A stretch of 64,000 bases of DNA, taken from NCBI GenBank assembly GCA_963693305.1, contig OY855913.1:24326614-24390613 (forward strand). The letters run 5' to 3'. Positions 1 to 11,094 of the stretch are shown piece by piece. The notes beneath the pieces were generated by a model that was given only the letters and a program-made list of their open reading frames with translations, did not search any database and was not told where the DNA came from. Position 1 is the stretch's first letter; the number at the start of each line of letters is the position of its first letter. The translations under genes were made by a program, and so were the position numbers. The DNA comes from Meandrina meandrites. Its lineage: Eukaryota; Cnidaria; Anthozoa; Scleractinia; Meandrinidae.

Positions 1-1943
1 GATATATTTGTGTAGAAGGTTTTAATCCACTGGATCACATACGGTCCGAAATTGTATTTCTGTAATACTTTAAACAGATAGGTATGGTTTAAAGAGTCAA
101 AGGCTTTCTCGAAATCAATTGTTACTAAAATGCCAGATTTATTAGTGATTTTTGCATATTCCAGGACATCATCAATTGTTCTAAGAACGTCAAAAATAGA
201 TCTACCCCGTATAAACGCATTTTGATTGTGGTGTATAAGATCCGGTAAAAAGGGCTCCACTCTTTTGGCTATAACTTTAGATGCAATTTTCACGTCCACG
301 TTTATCAACGATATTGGGCGCAAATTTTTAATGAGTCTTCTGTCTTTATCTTTCTTTTCTAGCAAGGTAATTAAAGCCTGTTTTTGGGAGTTAGATAGCT
401 CCCCATAATAGTGAGCGAAGTTTAGGCAATTAACTAGTGGTTTTGCTAAGATGGGCCAAAATTCGAGATAAAACTCCACCGTCAAACCATCGTTCCCTGG
501 GGATTTATTTTTTTGGAAAGTTTTAAGAATCATAAAACATTCACTTATAGTTAATTCTTTTTCTAATGCATCTCTTTGCTCGTTAGTTAGCTTTTTAGTG
601 TTAATATTTTGAAGGAAGAGGTCCATTGAATGATCATCAGTTTTGCAAGCACCTCCATTATAAAGATCTTCATAAAAGGTCTTAAGTTCATTCATTATTT
701 TCCTAGGGTCTGACGTACAGTTATCGTCATCTGTGTATAATTTCCTTACACATTTTTCCTTTCTGGAGTTTTCTAAATTTAAAAAATACTTGTTACTTTT
801 CTCACCGTATTCATACCAATTTGCCCTAGACCGTATAATTGTTCCTTTTGTTATGTATTCATAATGACGATCATACTCTGTCTGCAAAATTTCTAATTCA
901 TTGAGATTCTCATCGGATGGATTTGAGTCGCACAAGGACTGGCAGGATTTAAGCCTCTTTTCTAAATCATGCAAATACGCTCTTCTTTCTCTGGCTTTTC
1001 TTTTGCTGTACGAAATCGTTTCCTGCCGAATTTTGTATTTTATAAAATCCCATAAAACTCTCGGATCTTGTATTTCTTTACCTTCCTCCTCCCATTCAGC
1101 GTATTTACTGTTTGTTAATTTGATATATTCTTCATGGTCGAACAGGCTTGCATTAAACTTCCAAAAGGATGGGCCGTGCGTTTGACTTTGAATCCCATTA
1201 ATTGACAAAATAATTGCTGAATGATCCGACTTGATTGCTGGAATAATGTCTACACTATCAATGTCCTCTTGTAAATTACTCCCTATCAACCAAAAGTCTA
1301 AACGACGTTGAATAAGAGGGGTTTTCTGCCTCCAGGAAAAACGCTTTGCTATCGGGTTTCTTATCCTCCAAATATCAACAAGATCAAATGAAAAACATAC
1401 ATTTTCAATCTTTTTGACCGAATCTGTTAATTTAGGTTTGCCTCCTACCCCATCCAATGCGGGGTCAAGAATCACATTAAAATCCCCGCCCATAATGATA
1501 TTACAATCACTGTCAATGTCAAGTTCATCGAGTTCGTTTTGAATTGTTTCAAAAAAAGAGGACTGTTCGTTTGTTATGTTTGGTGCGTATATGTTTACAA
1601 AAATAAAAGGGTGACCCTGCACAGTAGCTACTAACAGTATGAAGCGTCCGTTTTCGTCCGATTTAACCGCAGTTAGTTTGAAATCTAGGGACTCTTTAAC
1701 AAGTATGAGAACACCTTTACTATGCTCCGAGCCATGAGCAAAAAATAACTCTCCACGCCACTGGGTTCTCCACGTATTTTCAATTCCTGGGGTACTATAA
1801 GTTTCTTGAAGGAAAATTATATCTGACTGGTCCTTTTTTAACCACTGGAATAGCGTCTTGCGTTTTTCAAAAGTTCTAATCCCTCGAACATTTAACGAAA
1901 GAAGTTTAAAATTTGCATTTATTTTCTCGAATTTGGAAAATAA
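1..1943 (-). CDS. LINE ORF2: AP endonuclease and reverse transcriptase (partial)
   Basis: The minus-strand frame is open for about 640 codons and leaves the window. It begins with the APE-type endonuclease signature LLSLNVRGIRT, then IIFLQETYS, IIMGGDFNVILD and SDHSAIILS, which carry the active-site Asn, Glu, Asp and His of the family. A charged linker (RANWYEYGEKSNKYFLNLE) leads into the reverse transcriptase fingers and palm, with NKSPGNDGLTVEFY, NLRPISLINVDVKI and motif A VTIDFEKAFDSLNH. The YxDD motif and the C-terminal zinc finger lie beyond the edge. An in-frame stop lies near 1950 and I see no ATG between it and the endonuclease, so the true start is unclear: non-AUG initiation, frameshifting from an upstream frame or loss of the start are all possible. 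It acts in target-primed reverse transcription. Confidence 0.9.
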
Positions 1944-2375
1944 AAAAAAACACTTTTATCCCACTGGGAAAATGATGGTGATTGAACGGAACGATGTAGA
2001 CATTTACCGGTTTCTGCGAAAAACAATATACATAATAAACACGTCGACTAATGAAGTAGTACCAAACGCACATCATTTGCAAAAAACAAAAGAAAAGAAA
2101 CAAAAAGAAAAACACAATGATTATATACTACACTTCCGAAAAATAAAAGGTAGTTAGTAAATAACATACTTGTAACTACAGCGGAGTTGCGCCTAGCTCT
2201 GGTGTTTACGATCTACGATCTACGATTTCAAAGCAATGCTCTCTCTCTCTAAGAACAAATATGTATAGATCGGGATTTTAAAATAGTTGCAAAAATTCAG
2301 GCAAAAATATTATAGTAGGTGGTAATGACAGTTTGCCGTCGAGAAATAGGCAAGAGTCTAGCATATTTAACAAAG

Positions 2376-3314
2376 TTAATTAAACAGTTCACCTTCAATA
2401 TACAACTTGTGCGGTTCCGCCCGGCTGAAAAAAGCAGTCTTTCCTTCCTCCCTGGCCTTTATTAGTTCTGGAATAAGCTTCTTTCTGATATCCACCACAT
2501 TTTTAGGTAAATCTGGACCCATCCCAAGACCCTCGCTTTCTGCTAACATTTTGCGGCGGGACATAACCTCTTCGCGGTCGGGATAACGAAGAAAACGTGC
2601 TATGATTGTACGTGAGGCTCCCGAAGCTTGTGGCTTGCCGATCCTGTGGACTCTTTGGAATTCGATTGAACGAGCTGAAGACATTTGCAGATGTATTTGA
2701 AAAAACTTGTACAGGACTTCTTTACAATTTTCGGAGTCTCCTTCCTCGGGTATTCCGTAGAAACGAAGATTCTCGCGTCGCTGGTATACGTCTTGGTAGA
2801 TTGTTTGGTCGGTTAATTTCCTGTTTTCCGCTTTCAAGCTCTTGATCTCGGCTTTGTAGTTTGCACTGTGCTTGTCAAAGTTCTTCTTCATTCCTTCAAT
2901 CTGCTCATGAGCGAGGCTTAGACTGCTTTCTACATTATTTATCGTGTCTCTCATTGTTTTCATTTCTTCATCGATACGTGTGACTTCTTGCGTTACGTTG
3001 CCCAAAGATGTTTGCATGCCCTCGACCGTTTTATTCATCTTATCCAAATGTGATTCGATACGGTCAAATCTAGAGGAGTAGTCTTCTTCCAGCTTGGAGA
3101 GCGTCTTTAGTATGGCGTCTAACTTAATGTTGATTTCCTCTGTCATATTTGAAGCAAGTGAGCTGTCGACAATACCTTCGGGTTCCTCGTGGTTTGGTGA
3201 GAAAACGTCAATTTCCTTCGGTTTCTTCGCAATAGGTGAAGAAGACTGACTTTCGTCGCTATCACTACTTTTTGCTCTGGTTTTTCTTTTTGTGATATTT
3301 AAAGTTTCATTCAT
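2376..3314 (-). CDS. LINE ORF1 protein (L1 ORF1p / Transposase_22 type)
   Basis: 312 aa. Residues 1-55 are Ser/Lys/Glu-rich and look disordered. About 55-175 is a long heptad-patterned coiled coil, the region that trimerises L1 ORF1 proteins. From about 180 comes the RNA-binding RRM-like domain: RRENLRFYGIPEEG, then EFQRVHRIGK and RTIIARFLRYPDREEV, which match the conserved core of the Transposase_22 family. The C-terminal portion (VVDIRKKLIPELIKAREEGK) fits the C-terminal domain. The family binds its own RNA and chaperones nucleic acids in the retrotransposition particle. The ATG at 3314 is the first in frame and gives the normal family length. It lies about 430 bp upstream of ORF2 on the same strand. 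Confidence 0.9.
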   Translation of the reverse strand: MNETLNITKRKTRAKSSDSDESQSSSPIAKKPKEIDVFSPNHEEPEGIVDSSLASNMTEEINIKLDAILKTLSKLEEDYSSRFDRIESHLDKMNKTVEGMQTSLGNVTQEVTRIDEEMKTMRDTINNVESSLSLAHEQIEGMKKNFDKHSANYKAEIKSLKAENRKLTDQTIYQDVYQRRENLRFYGIPEEGDSENCKEVLYKFFQIHLQMSSARSIEFQRVHRIGKPQASGASRTIIARFLRYPDREEVMSRRKMLAESEGLGMGPDLPKNVVDIRKKLIPELIKAREEGKTAFFSRAEPHKLYIEGELFN

Positions 3315-3499
3315 CCCGAATCAAAAAACAGCATTTCCGAACGAGAGCAAACGTTCGTGCGTCTAGCTTGCATCCATGCTCGACCCAGACTCGTTTGTCA
3401 TTATAATGCAAAAAGCATGGTTTGAAATATATTTTCGATTTATTCGAAATCAAACATACAGATTTTTTTTATTCTTGTGTATTTGATGTGCAGTACACC

Positions 3500-3720
3500 A
3501 TAGTTTCAGATACTGGTGTTAGTTTTTCTACGTCAAATCTTATTCGCGTAGAATTCAAGTTTAACTGATATCTAGTTTTTCTGTTTATCGTTACCATGGA
3601 AATATCGATTTTCCTAAAAAATATATTATGTCAAAGTTCAATCCAATTCCAATATCTGGTGTAAATTTCACATCGATTCGAGTCCGGGAAGTCCGCTAAC
3701 CGGCCAAATGAAAAAGTTTG
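3500..3720. repeat. Dispersed repeat, inverted relative to a copy at 23935-24110
   Basis: The stretch around ATTTCACATCGATTCGAGTC and TCTGTTTATCGTTA is found again in the opposite orientation at 23935-24110 (GACTCGAATCGATGTGAAAT, TAACGATAAACAGAAAA). A diverged relative of its other half (ATCGCGATYCCGAGAATTGG) occurs at 24135-24160 and 60815-60845. It is a low-copy, diverged interspersed family of unknown class; no ORF or clear terminal repeats were seen. Confidence 0.6.
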
Positions 3721-4159
3721 GTATGGACCTTAAATTTGGTTAAATTCTTCTGTGTCGTCGTCATTCAGTAGTCTGGAGAACTTTCACTTGATACTGAAAT
3801 GAATTTCTTTAGTTTCTGTGAGTAATTTACTGCGTTTTGGTCGAGACTCAAGTGACTTATCGCAAAACCGAAAATTTTGTTACGTGTGTCGTTACGTGCG
3901 TAAATCATTCGCGTACAAACTCTTTGTGTTGCCAAATATGGTACTTGGCAAAACTGAATATTCGAACGCTCTGCAACGCGTTTTACACGCGCGTTACATG
4001 TTTCAATTCCTTATGAGTTTCTGCTTTTAATTGTATAGATATTCTATATTATCTCTGCAAGCAAATCTTTGCTTTTCTGCGAAAGCTTTTGATTATGAAG
4101 CGAGACAAGGAAGTCGCCGGAATGAGTAAAACTCCGTTTCCAGTAAAATTTTCGGTAAT

Positions 4160-4476
4160 TTAAGGAGGCTCTGAAATCGCTCCAGAGAAATTTTTTAACT
4201 TTGCAAAAAGTTGCATCTTAACATGCCAATCATTATTCAATTTTAAAAAAATCGGGGTCACTGGACTCGTTTTTGAGTTATAAGCACTTTGTGTTTTTAA
4301 CAGGCTAAACTGTTGCTATTATCAGTGACGTCATGAAAATGACTACAACTTATTTAGCAATGATTGGGCATTTGTTGGATATCATTATTGTAGCAGCAAC
4401 TGATAAAGATTTGTAGTACTGGCTCATCAAAGTTTAGGAGCTGGAAAGAGCTGGAAACCGTTGTGAGCCTCCTTAA
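4160..4476 (+). mobile_element. MITE of TTAA class (about 309 bp)
   Basis: The element 4164-4472 starts GGAGGCTC and ends GAGCCTCC and is bounded on both sides by TTAA (4160-4163 and 4473-4476). A TTAA duplication is typical of piggyBac-type transposons. The interior holds no ORF. Two further copies of the same sequence lie in inverse orientation to each other at 16131-16762 inside an ABCC intron. Confidence 0.75.
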
Positions 4477-4479
4477 ACT

Positions 4480-6300
4480 ATTAGAGCAGGTTAACAAAAT
4501 AGACTTTGATCTTACTTTATAAACCATCTTAACTGAAAAGGATTTAAGGCTATGAATTATACGTGTTTCTTACAGCATTCAAATAAAAATATCTCAACGT
4601 AGAATTTTTAACTTTTCGTTAAATCACGATATATTGTAGTCAACCGTATGTTACTGAGTTAAGTTAATGCATTAAAAACTGTGGGTCACCACGCTCGTTG
4701 AGAAGACGACGACCATTTATTTCTCTGCCGACCTTAACCCGAGGGAAATCCCGTGATGTTCTGTGCGTGCGCGCTCGTGTGCGCGCTAAATGCTGTGAAA
4801 CTAAAGCCCGGAACAAGCGAGGATGAGACACTCTCGCTCTCGTTTGGCATGGAACTCTCATGCACTCTCATCGCCTCTCGTGTTCTCTTATCGACTTTGA
4901 ACGTGCTCAACCTTTTTATGAGAGTCGATGTGAGTTTTCTAACGTTTGTATCACTCTTGACGGACTCTCGACGTCTTTCGTTCTGTTTTGGCCCGAGTTG
5001 ATGATAGTTGATGAGAGCCGATGAGAATGACGAAAACTCTCATGAGACTCAACTCTTATCAACTCTCAACCTCGTTTGGGTGGTGTTGCCGACTGCCCTT
5101 TAAGCCAGCGGACTATACTAAAATAGTACTTAGTTCCCCGCGGACTAGGGACTCGAACATGTGCTCGCGAGATTCCGCCATCTTGTTGTGTTGTGTAGCT
5201 GTTGAATTTCTAGTTAAAAATTTGTAGTTCTCGCTCGTTACCCTGAGTTTATTTTGTTTGGATAACCTCCGCCACAGGCGGGCTTAGTGCCATGCAACAT
5301 TGCAGCTCATAACTATCATTTTGAGTCATATTATCATTGTTTGATTTGCCAGGCTGTAGGTGAACCACCTCTTATGTGTGCAGTCTCTGTATATCAAGCC
5401 ATCAAAAACGCAATTTCTGCGGCAAGGTAATTTACACAGTGAACAACGGGACAGCGTTTTACACTTTGCCGCCTTTTTATACAATCGCTTCATTCAGATC
5501 AAACTGAAACGTCCACGCCATCTTTACAATTTGGAAAAAAATGTAGTAATATAGTTTCCTTACAAATTCCTGCGACAATATCAAGGTTGAGTATTAACTA
5601 AGACAATAATTCCATTTGCTCCTGTTGGATATGAGGTAGCTATAACTAACGGGGCGCTACGCCCCTCATTGGTTATCTTTTCCCTGTCTTTACGGGAAGC
5701 TGAGTAAGTTCAATATATTTTTCGTTCGTTGCCTTAAAGCGTCTGTCTTTCTCTCCGTTTCCTTTAACCGCTTTGTCTCTTTAATTATTTTCCTTCTACT
5801 TTTGTGAAGTTTCTTGTATTTAAAATGTTATTGTAATAGACATTTTTTCTGTATTTCGTGTTGGAAATGCTGCGTTAGTCGGCATAAAACCCTTGTAACA
5901 GTATTAGGCACGTTATACGCATTGTATGATACCTCTGTACCCATGCGAATAGCGTTGACTGTACGTGCAATGTCCAAAATTATCTTTAGGCTATCAAAGT
6001 AGACGTAGAGGATGCAGTGCGTAATAAATCTTATTATTTTATTTCATTTACTACTTTTTTCAGAGAGGAAGTTGGATTGAGTTGTTCTTTTAGATTGGAT
6101 TCCCCAGTCACCTCTGAAAGGATCAGAATGTCTTGTTCCCCTTATCTTGCTGATATGGCAACTTATCACTCTTGAAGAAACAGCGGCCAAAGTTGTGTTT
6201 TGGAAATCTTAGAATACAGAAAAGTGAAGCACTTGGGAAACCTGATCAGTGCCATCTAATTAGTCAAGTTTCAATCGTTTTCTAGAGTTAAAGTTCTGAA
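4480..6300. other. Non-coding stretch with CTCTCA-rich simple sequence
   Basis: I see no gene here. Around 4800-5070 the sequence is a degenerate array of CTCTCAT/CTCTCG words on both strands (ACTCTCGCTCTCG, CTCATCGCCTCTCG, GAGTCGATGTGAG), i.e. decayed satellite-like DNA. A short inverted repeat lies at 5640-5676 (AACTAACGGGGCG against CGCCCCTCATTGGTTA). The other open frames in this stretch are short and lack coding character. Confidence 0.5.
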
Positions 6301-6307
6301 GGGTTAT

Positions 6308-6774
6308 GAGGGTCGTACAGGGGGGGGGGGGGGGTCTCTGGCACGATTCACGTACGAAAAAAAATCACGGATCACGGATATTGAAATTTCATTTTCCCGA
6401 ATCACGAAAATAAGTACTCTTTTATCCCGTTCTTACGCTACAAATAGTGTTTGAAGAAATCAAAATTGATTAAGAAATTACGAAAATAAGAAAGAAACAT
6501 ACTCTTTTATCCTGTTCTTACTCTACAAAGAGTGTTTGACGTTACGATAACTATACGGAGGTCACACTGATTTGAGGTCTCGCGTCTTAAAATCACGCAA
6601 AATAAAGTCAATAAAGTGGTGAAATCACGAATATCGGTTATTAATTCAAGCTCTTCACGTGTCACGCAAAACCTTCCGGTCACGGGTCACGAAGAATAAA
6701 TTTATTAAATTCTCGTTTCACGGAAAATAAAATCAGCTAATCACGCATCACGAGAATACCCCTGTACGACCCTC
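6308..6774. mobile_element. MITE with 16-bp TIRs and GGTTAT target duplication
   Basis: The left end GAGGGTCGTACAGGGG (6308-6323) is the perfect reverse complement of the right end at 6759-6774. The direct repeat GGTTAT flanks both ends (6302-6307 and 6775-6780). The 467-bp interior is AT-rich with many ATCACG/TCACGAA words and a poly-G run next to the left TIR. No ORF. A 6-bp duplication suggests a hAT-related group, but superfamily assignment is inference. Confidence 0.85.
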
Positions 6775-6970
6775 GGTTATGATTCTAGTCAAAGTATAGG
6801 GCGAGTTGTTTGTAGAAGCATATTTTGTGATGATACATTAATATAGGAACATTTTAGGGTTTAGGTTCTAAATTGTCAATTCAAAGCTCTTCCTTTGGTA
6901 AATAAAGCACCCAGTGACTGGTTCCAGTCGAAACAGAGGGGAACCAGGGACGTAGCTAGGATTTTCCAAG

Positions 6971-7292
6971 GGGGGGGGGGGGGGGGGGGGGGAGAGTCAC
7001 ACCCAGGGCAATTACATTACCTATTTCCCAGTTGCCCATAATACACTTTGTTTGCCCCCCAAATTTTGCATAAACTATTGTTTTCAAATTGTCTTGGGAG
7101 GACTGCATATTCCTGCAAATGGGGTATGCAACTATCTAGCACTAGAAACGATTAATGGCATGTCGATTCTTCGGATTCGCGCCTTTTCACCACCTGAATT
7201 ATAAGGTTTGTATGTTGTTGACTTAAAAAAATATCTCATAACATAGAGGTAACGGGCACCCGAGGAAACTCCTCCCCCCCCCCCCCCCCCCC
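6971..7292. repeat. Poly-G / poly-C runs
   Basis: A run of about 22 G begins near 6971 and a run of about 20 C ends near 7292 before CACCACCACC. Similar runs occur near 6320, 7931, 21909, 25229 and 27480, several beside the termini of DNA elements. Indel errors in the assembly are likely in such runs. Confidence 0.8.
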
Positions 7293-7526
7293 CCACCACC
7301 ACCACCCCTAGCTTCGCCTCTGGGAACATTTAGTATCGAACGTAAAAAAAACGTATCGAAAATAAACATGAAGTTTGGAAAAAAAAGTTGCAAGTTTTTT
7401 CTACGCTGCAGCAAGGGCTTAATTGTTAAGTAAACTACCTTATCCAAGTAGACGAATCCCATGTAAATTTCTTCTGCGCGCTATTAAAATGTTCAATCGC
7501 ATAATCCTGAGCACTTTCGTGTGTTG

Positions 7527-7528
<2 letters not shown>

Positions 7529-7574
<46 letters not shown>
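7529..7574. repeat. (AAT)n microsatellite
   Basis: About 15 perfect AAT units. Open frames across it (poly-Asn or poly-Leu) are artefacts of the repeat. Confidence 0.95.
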
Positions 7575-7575
<1 letters not shown>

Positions 7576-7904
7576 TTTATAACTTTATTTAAAAGGAGGT
7601 TACGACAAACAGTAAGAACTGATAAATGCGCGGCCTTCAAATTACAAATCACAACCAACAGAAATTAACATAAGCGATAGATACAAATTAATTTAAAAAT
7701 TTGAAAACTGCAAATAAGAATTAAAAACTGTAAAATGAAGAATGTCCTTAAACCAATTAGGCCCTTTTAGAAACTATGTACACTTTCGCTTTTCTTTCAG
7801 AAATTAGAAAGAGTGTTCCAAGTCTAGCTGCTCCCACGCTAAATGATCGCCATCCTTCGGATTCTCGTTTAAAACGGGGGCAGACCAACGTTACAGAGCC
7901 ATAA

Positions 7905-8916
7905 CAGGGCCCGCGCAGCAAGATTTTGAGTGGGGGGGGGGGGGGGGGGGGGGGGCTCAAACGTGAGCCAGACATTTTTTTGGGGGGGAGGAGGGGGGTG
8001 GAGGGGGAGCGGAGGCATGCTACCCTGGAAAATAGGGTTTTAGTTACTCTCAGATATCGGAAGGTGGATTTAAAATGAACAAACAGTGTGTTAAAGCGCA
8101 ATGTTTTTACAACTTGTAACAGCAACTGTCCGCAAACAACAATGGTGCTAACGTACCAGGATCTAAAAGAGATTATTGCAATTTATTTGCGCTGGCCTTC
8201 GAGCTGGCATTATTTAGGTTTGCTACACCACGCAGATGAGTCCCAAAAAGGACGGAATGGCTGTCCGCGATTGTAACCCTACTTTATCGTTCTGATCGTG
8301 TTGCAAAGTTACTTTTTTACATAGTACTTATCGGCCTTGCTATATTATTGTGATGCTTTTACAGTATAAGCATACTAAACATTTAGAACCAGACCTATAG
8401 ATTTACTATCAAATATTGAAGCAATATAATTTACTCCAAATCAGTACTACTACCATTAGCCTTTACCAACCAGGAATCTGACGATTTTTGCTATACTTCA
8501 GCTTAACGTTGTAAACGGTATTTCTCTTTCTGTTATGGCTACAATCTGCAAATTCGTTAGTGATGTCAAAAACCATTCTGCACGACTGTTTATCATTGTC
8601 AAGTTACTAAATCTCTCTTGCGTCATTGTTGGGCAAAATGTTTATTCTTCGGGCAGAGAAAACTGAATGATCATTCACCAGATGCACTCGATACGTGATT
8701 AACCAATATGGAACTCAAAACAAAATTTATCACCAGCTTCGGAAAGGCGTTCAAATGAAATACTTTTAGTAATTGTTCGTTCAATAATAATAATATTTTT
8801 CCCTTTATTTCTTTCTTTACTTGCCTATTTACTTAATTTCTTATTATTTTTTCCTTTTACAGTAAAAAAGTGGGGGGGCTAAAGCCCCCCCAGCCCCTCC
8901 CTCTGCGCGGGCCCTG
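7905..8916. mobile_element. Non-autonomous DNA transposon, TIR CAGGGCCCGCGCAG, 5-bp duplication
   Basis: The left terminus CAGGGCCCGCGCAG (from 7905) matches the reverse complement of the right terminus ending at 8916, and CATAA is present directly outside both ends (7900-7904, 8917-8921). The element is 1012 bp with a long poly-G run near the left end and a GGGGGGGCTAAAGCCCCCCC hairpin near the right end. No transposase ORF is visible. CAGGG-type termini with a 5-bp duplication recall hAT5-type elements; that assignment is inference. Confidence 0.82.
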
Positions 8917-8921
8917 CATAA

Positions 8922-10360
8922 TAACTATTTCTTCCATTAATGTCTGAATTTAGTACTTAAAGTTCGTTCATGTAGGATGGGCTTTGTCCGTTAATACGTT
9001 TGTACACTTGTGTAGAAATATTTATTTTCACCTCGAGGTGAACTGGAAGCGGAATTGCATCGCGGTTACTTTAAGTACACAGTTCATCATATGCATGGCT
9101 TGCATTTTTGTTCTCACGTTTGTCGAGCTTTGTATCGATTGAAAATATTAAACTCTTCAGATTGTAAAAATGGGGAACTATGTTTTTTTGTTTTGAGTCT
9201 GGAAAAGGAAAAAATGGCTCGGAAGAAAAAGTCCCCTCGTTTTCTCAAGGTTTTCATGTGTGCATCGTACGAACCGCATGTTACTCTGATGTAAATTCAT
9301 CTTTCCCGATATTCACGTATTCGCTACGTAACTTTGGGCTATGTATCTATGAAAAATTTAAATTAGAAGCTTTCGTCCAGGTCTGTTATTAATAACTTGT
9401 TCACTTAGCCATTGGCAGAGTTTATTGACGTTCCTTCGATTTTACGAATATTTTTTTTTGCATTTGGTTTACTTTGTTTTCACGTGAAGTAATTTAACTT
9501 TCTGAGCTTCTATCTTTCATAGGCTATCTGAACGTCTTAAATAAGTATATGCCTTGTTGAAAGTTTACTTTCTTTGAGTCGGGTCACGAAATTTCGTAAG
9601 ACGGGTCGTGGTGACGGACGTCATCAAGTCGATCCGCTAGCATTTCTACCCTTTCCTTTGACGTTATCGCTGGTTTCTTCCTAAATGATTTCCGCTGGGC
9701 CGGGCCGTTCATCACTGTTGACGACCCGTCTCAGTGGGAATTATCTGTAGAAATCCCTAAAACCCTCATTAATAGTCATAAATTTAATTCATCAGCGCCG
9801 CTCGTCCCTGCCACGTTATCACGCCCTCTATCTCCGGACATTCAGTTGGTCGAATTTTGATCATGTAAACGTTATGCAAATTAAGATCTGCCGGAATTGG
9901 GAATTTTGAAAGCGACTAACCTCCGATCTTCCACAAAGCAAATTAATGCAGTGAATAAATGAATAGTACAAGCGAGCAATAGAAATGCATTTTATGTCGA
10001 CGCAGTTGTAAAATAAAAAACTCATGTTGCGAATCAAAGACAAAATCCGGAAAGTCTCTTTCTGTGCCTTCCACGCAAGGAATAATGTCATTTGCATTTA
10101 TACATTGCCACGTGTTTCAACGGAAGTGACTTTTCATTGTCTTGTAAGTTTTTCTTTATCTATTTATTTATCATTTTTAACATTTGAACAAACGGTCAGT
10201 TACATAAATCAACCAAAACGACAACCTGGCTTCTGACTAGCCTGCCAATTTATTCAAACCTCAACTCAACCGCCAGCTGCGCAGACTTGCTTCTAACAAG
10301 GAACGTATTTATAAATTAGGTAACGTTTTGTGGTATATTAGAGCAGCCTGGCTTATTCAG
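8922..10360. other. Non-coding stretch, nothing recognised
   Basis: No gene, RNA or element with clear ends was recognised. Open frames are under 80 codons and without family motifs. This stretch lies downstream of the minus-strand sulfotransferase and may contain its 3' UTR near 10250-10362. Confidence 0.4.
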
Positions 10361-10362
10361 TA

Positions 10363-11091
10363 TTATACATAAAGGTAGAATAAAGCGAAAAGAAAGCATA
10401 ATATTGCAAACGCAAATATAAAGGTTGCTGATGCTTCACTAATTCCATGTTCAATTTCTTTAGTCATTTGAATATTGGTCAAAGAATGGCCAGCATTTGC
10501 GCGAGGAAGCTGAAAGGGGGGAACATCACATCCCAAAAATTCACACAACGGCTTCCAGCCTTGTTTGACGTTGTAAACAAGAAGCTTTTCTGCCGGAATG
10601 ACAGCCTGTACTCTTGTGTTGTGTTGACGATATTTTGCTCGATAGAGAGCAGCAGCTTCGGGATTGGTGCCTCCAATGATTGCTTGGTGCATTATGTCGA
10701 AATAATGGCGCGTTTTTCTCCTCGAAGGTGCGATCTCCAATAGCATTTTCGTATAGAACGGCAACAGTTGGTCCTCGATGCGAAGGTGCTCTTGCCAACT
10801 TTTTAGCCAAACTTCCTCAGAGTCTCTCACTGTTAGAATGACCTTGGCTTCTGGAAAGATGTTCGAAATCTCCTCGAACCAAAATGCTGCTGGATGGTCA
10901 GTGACGGCGTCGACACCCTTGAAGATCTCTTTAAAGTTGGGAAGGCGATCAGTTCCGAAACTATCCAACCATTCTTGTCGGTGAAATGTAAAACCATCGG
11001 GGGCTTCGTAAACGTTGTATCCAAGAACTTGTAAAGCTTTTGCTAGACTATTAGTCCCTGTTTTCATCAACCCTGCACAGATCACCTTCAT
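10363..11091 (-). CDS. Membrane-anchored sulfotransferase-like protein (Sulfotransfer_4 type)
   Basis: 242 aa in one exon. The N-terminus VICAGLMKTGTNSLAKAL is the P-loop-like 5'-phosphosulfate-binding loop (K, T, G, T, N, S) of sulfotransferases. VILTVRDSEEVWLKSW at about 85-100 corresponds to the 3'-phosphate-binding Arg/Ser strand. LLVYNVKQGWKPLCEFLGCDVP near 170-190 is the conserved C-terminal stretch of the Sulfotransfer_4 family, and the protein ends with a hydrophobic helix (residues 219-240, FIFAFAILCFLFALFYLYV) that would tail-anchor it. These domains are known in invertebrate proteins whose substrates are mostly undetermined. The start is the only ATG placing the PAPS loop at the extreme N-terminus, normal for the family. 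It lies 2.6 kb downstream of the ABCC gene on the same strand. Family confident, reaction inferred. Confidence 0.85.
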   Translation of the reverse strand: MKVICAGLMKTGTNSLAKALQVLGYNVYEAPDGFTFHRQEWLDSFGTDRLPNFKEIFKGVDAVTDHPAAFWFEEISNIFPEAKVILTVRDSEEVWLKSWQEHLRIEDQLLPFYTKMLLEIAPSRRKTRHYFDIMHQAIIGGTNPEAAALYRAKYRQHNTRVQAVIPAEKLLVYNVKQGWKPLCEFLGCDVPPFQLPRANAGHSLTNIQMTKEIEHGISEASATFIFAFAILCFLFALFYLYV

Positions 11092-11094
11092 TCT

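Larger units (their letters stand above)
1..3420 (-). mobile_element. L1-type non-LTR retrotransposon, 5' part (continues past left edge)
   Basis: Reading on the minus strand there is a short 5' region (about 3315-3420), an ORF1 with coiled coil and RNA-binding domain (2376-3314), an AT-rich gap of about 430 bp, then an ORF2 with endonuclease and the start of reverse transcriptase running off the left edge. ORF1 plus an APE-RT ORF2 is the layout of the L1 group. Both ORFs are open across all visible sequence, so the copy may be young. The exact 5' end and any target duplication were not determined. The long inter-ORF gap is unusual for L1, where the ORFs are normally close. Confidence 0.88.

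Noticed and set aside
7423..8125. Frames with poly-Asn or poly-Pro
   Set aside because: Produced by the AAT microsatellite and poly-G runs inside a DNA element.
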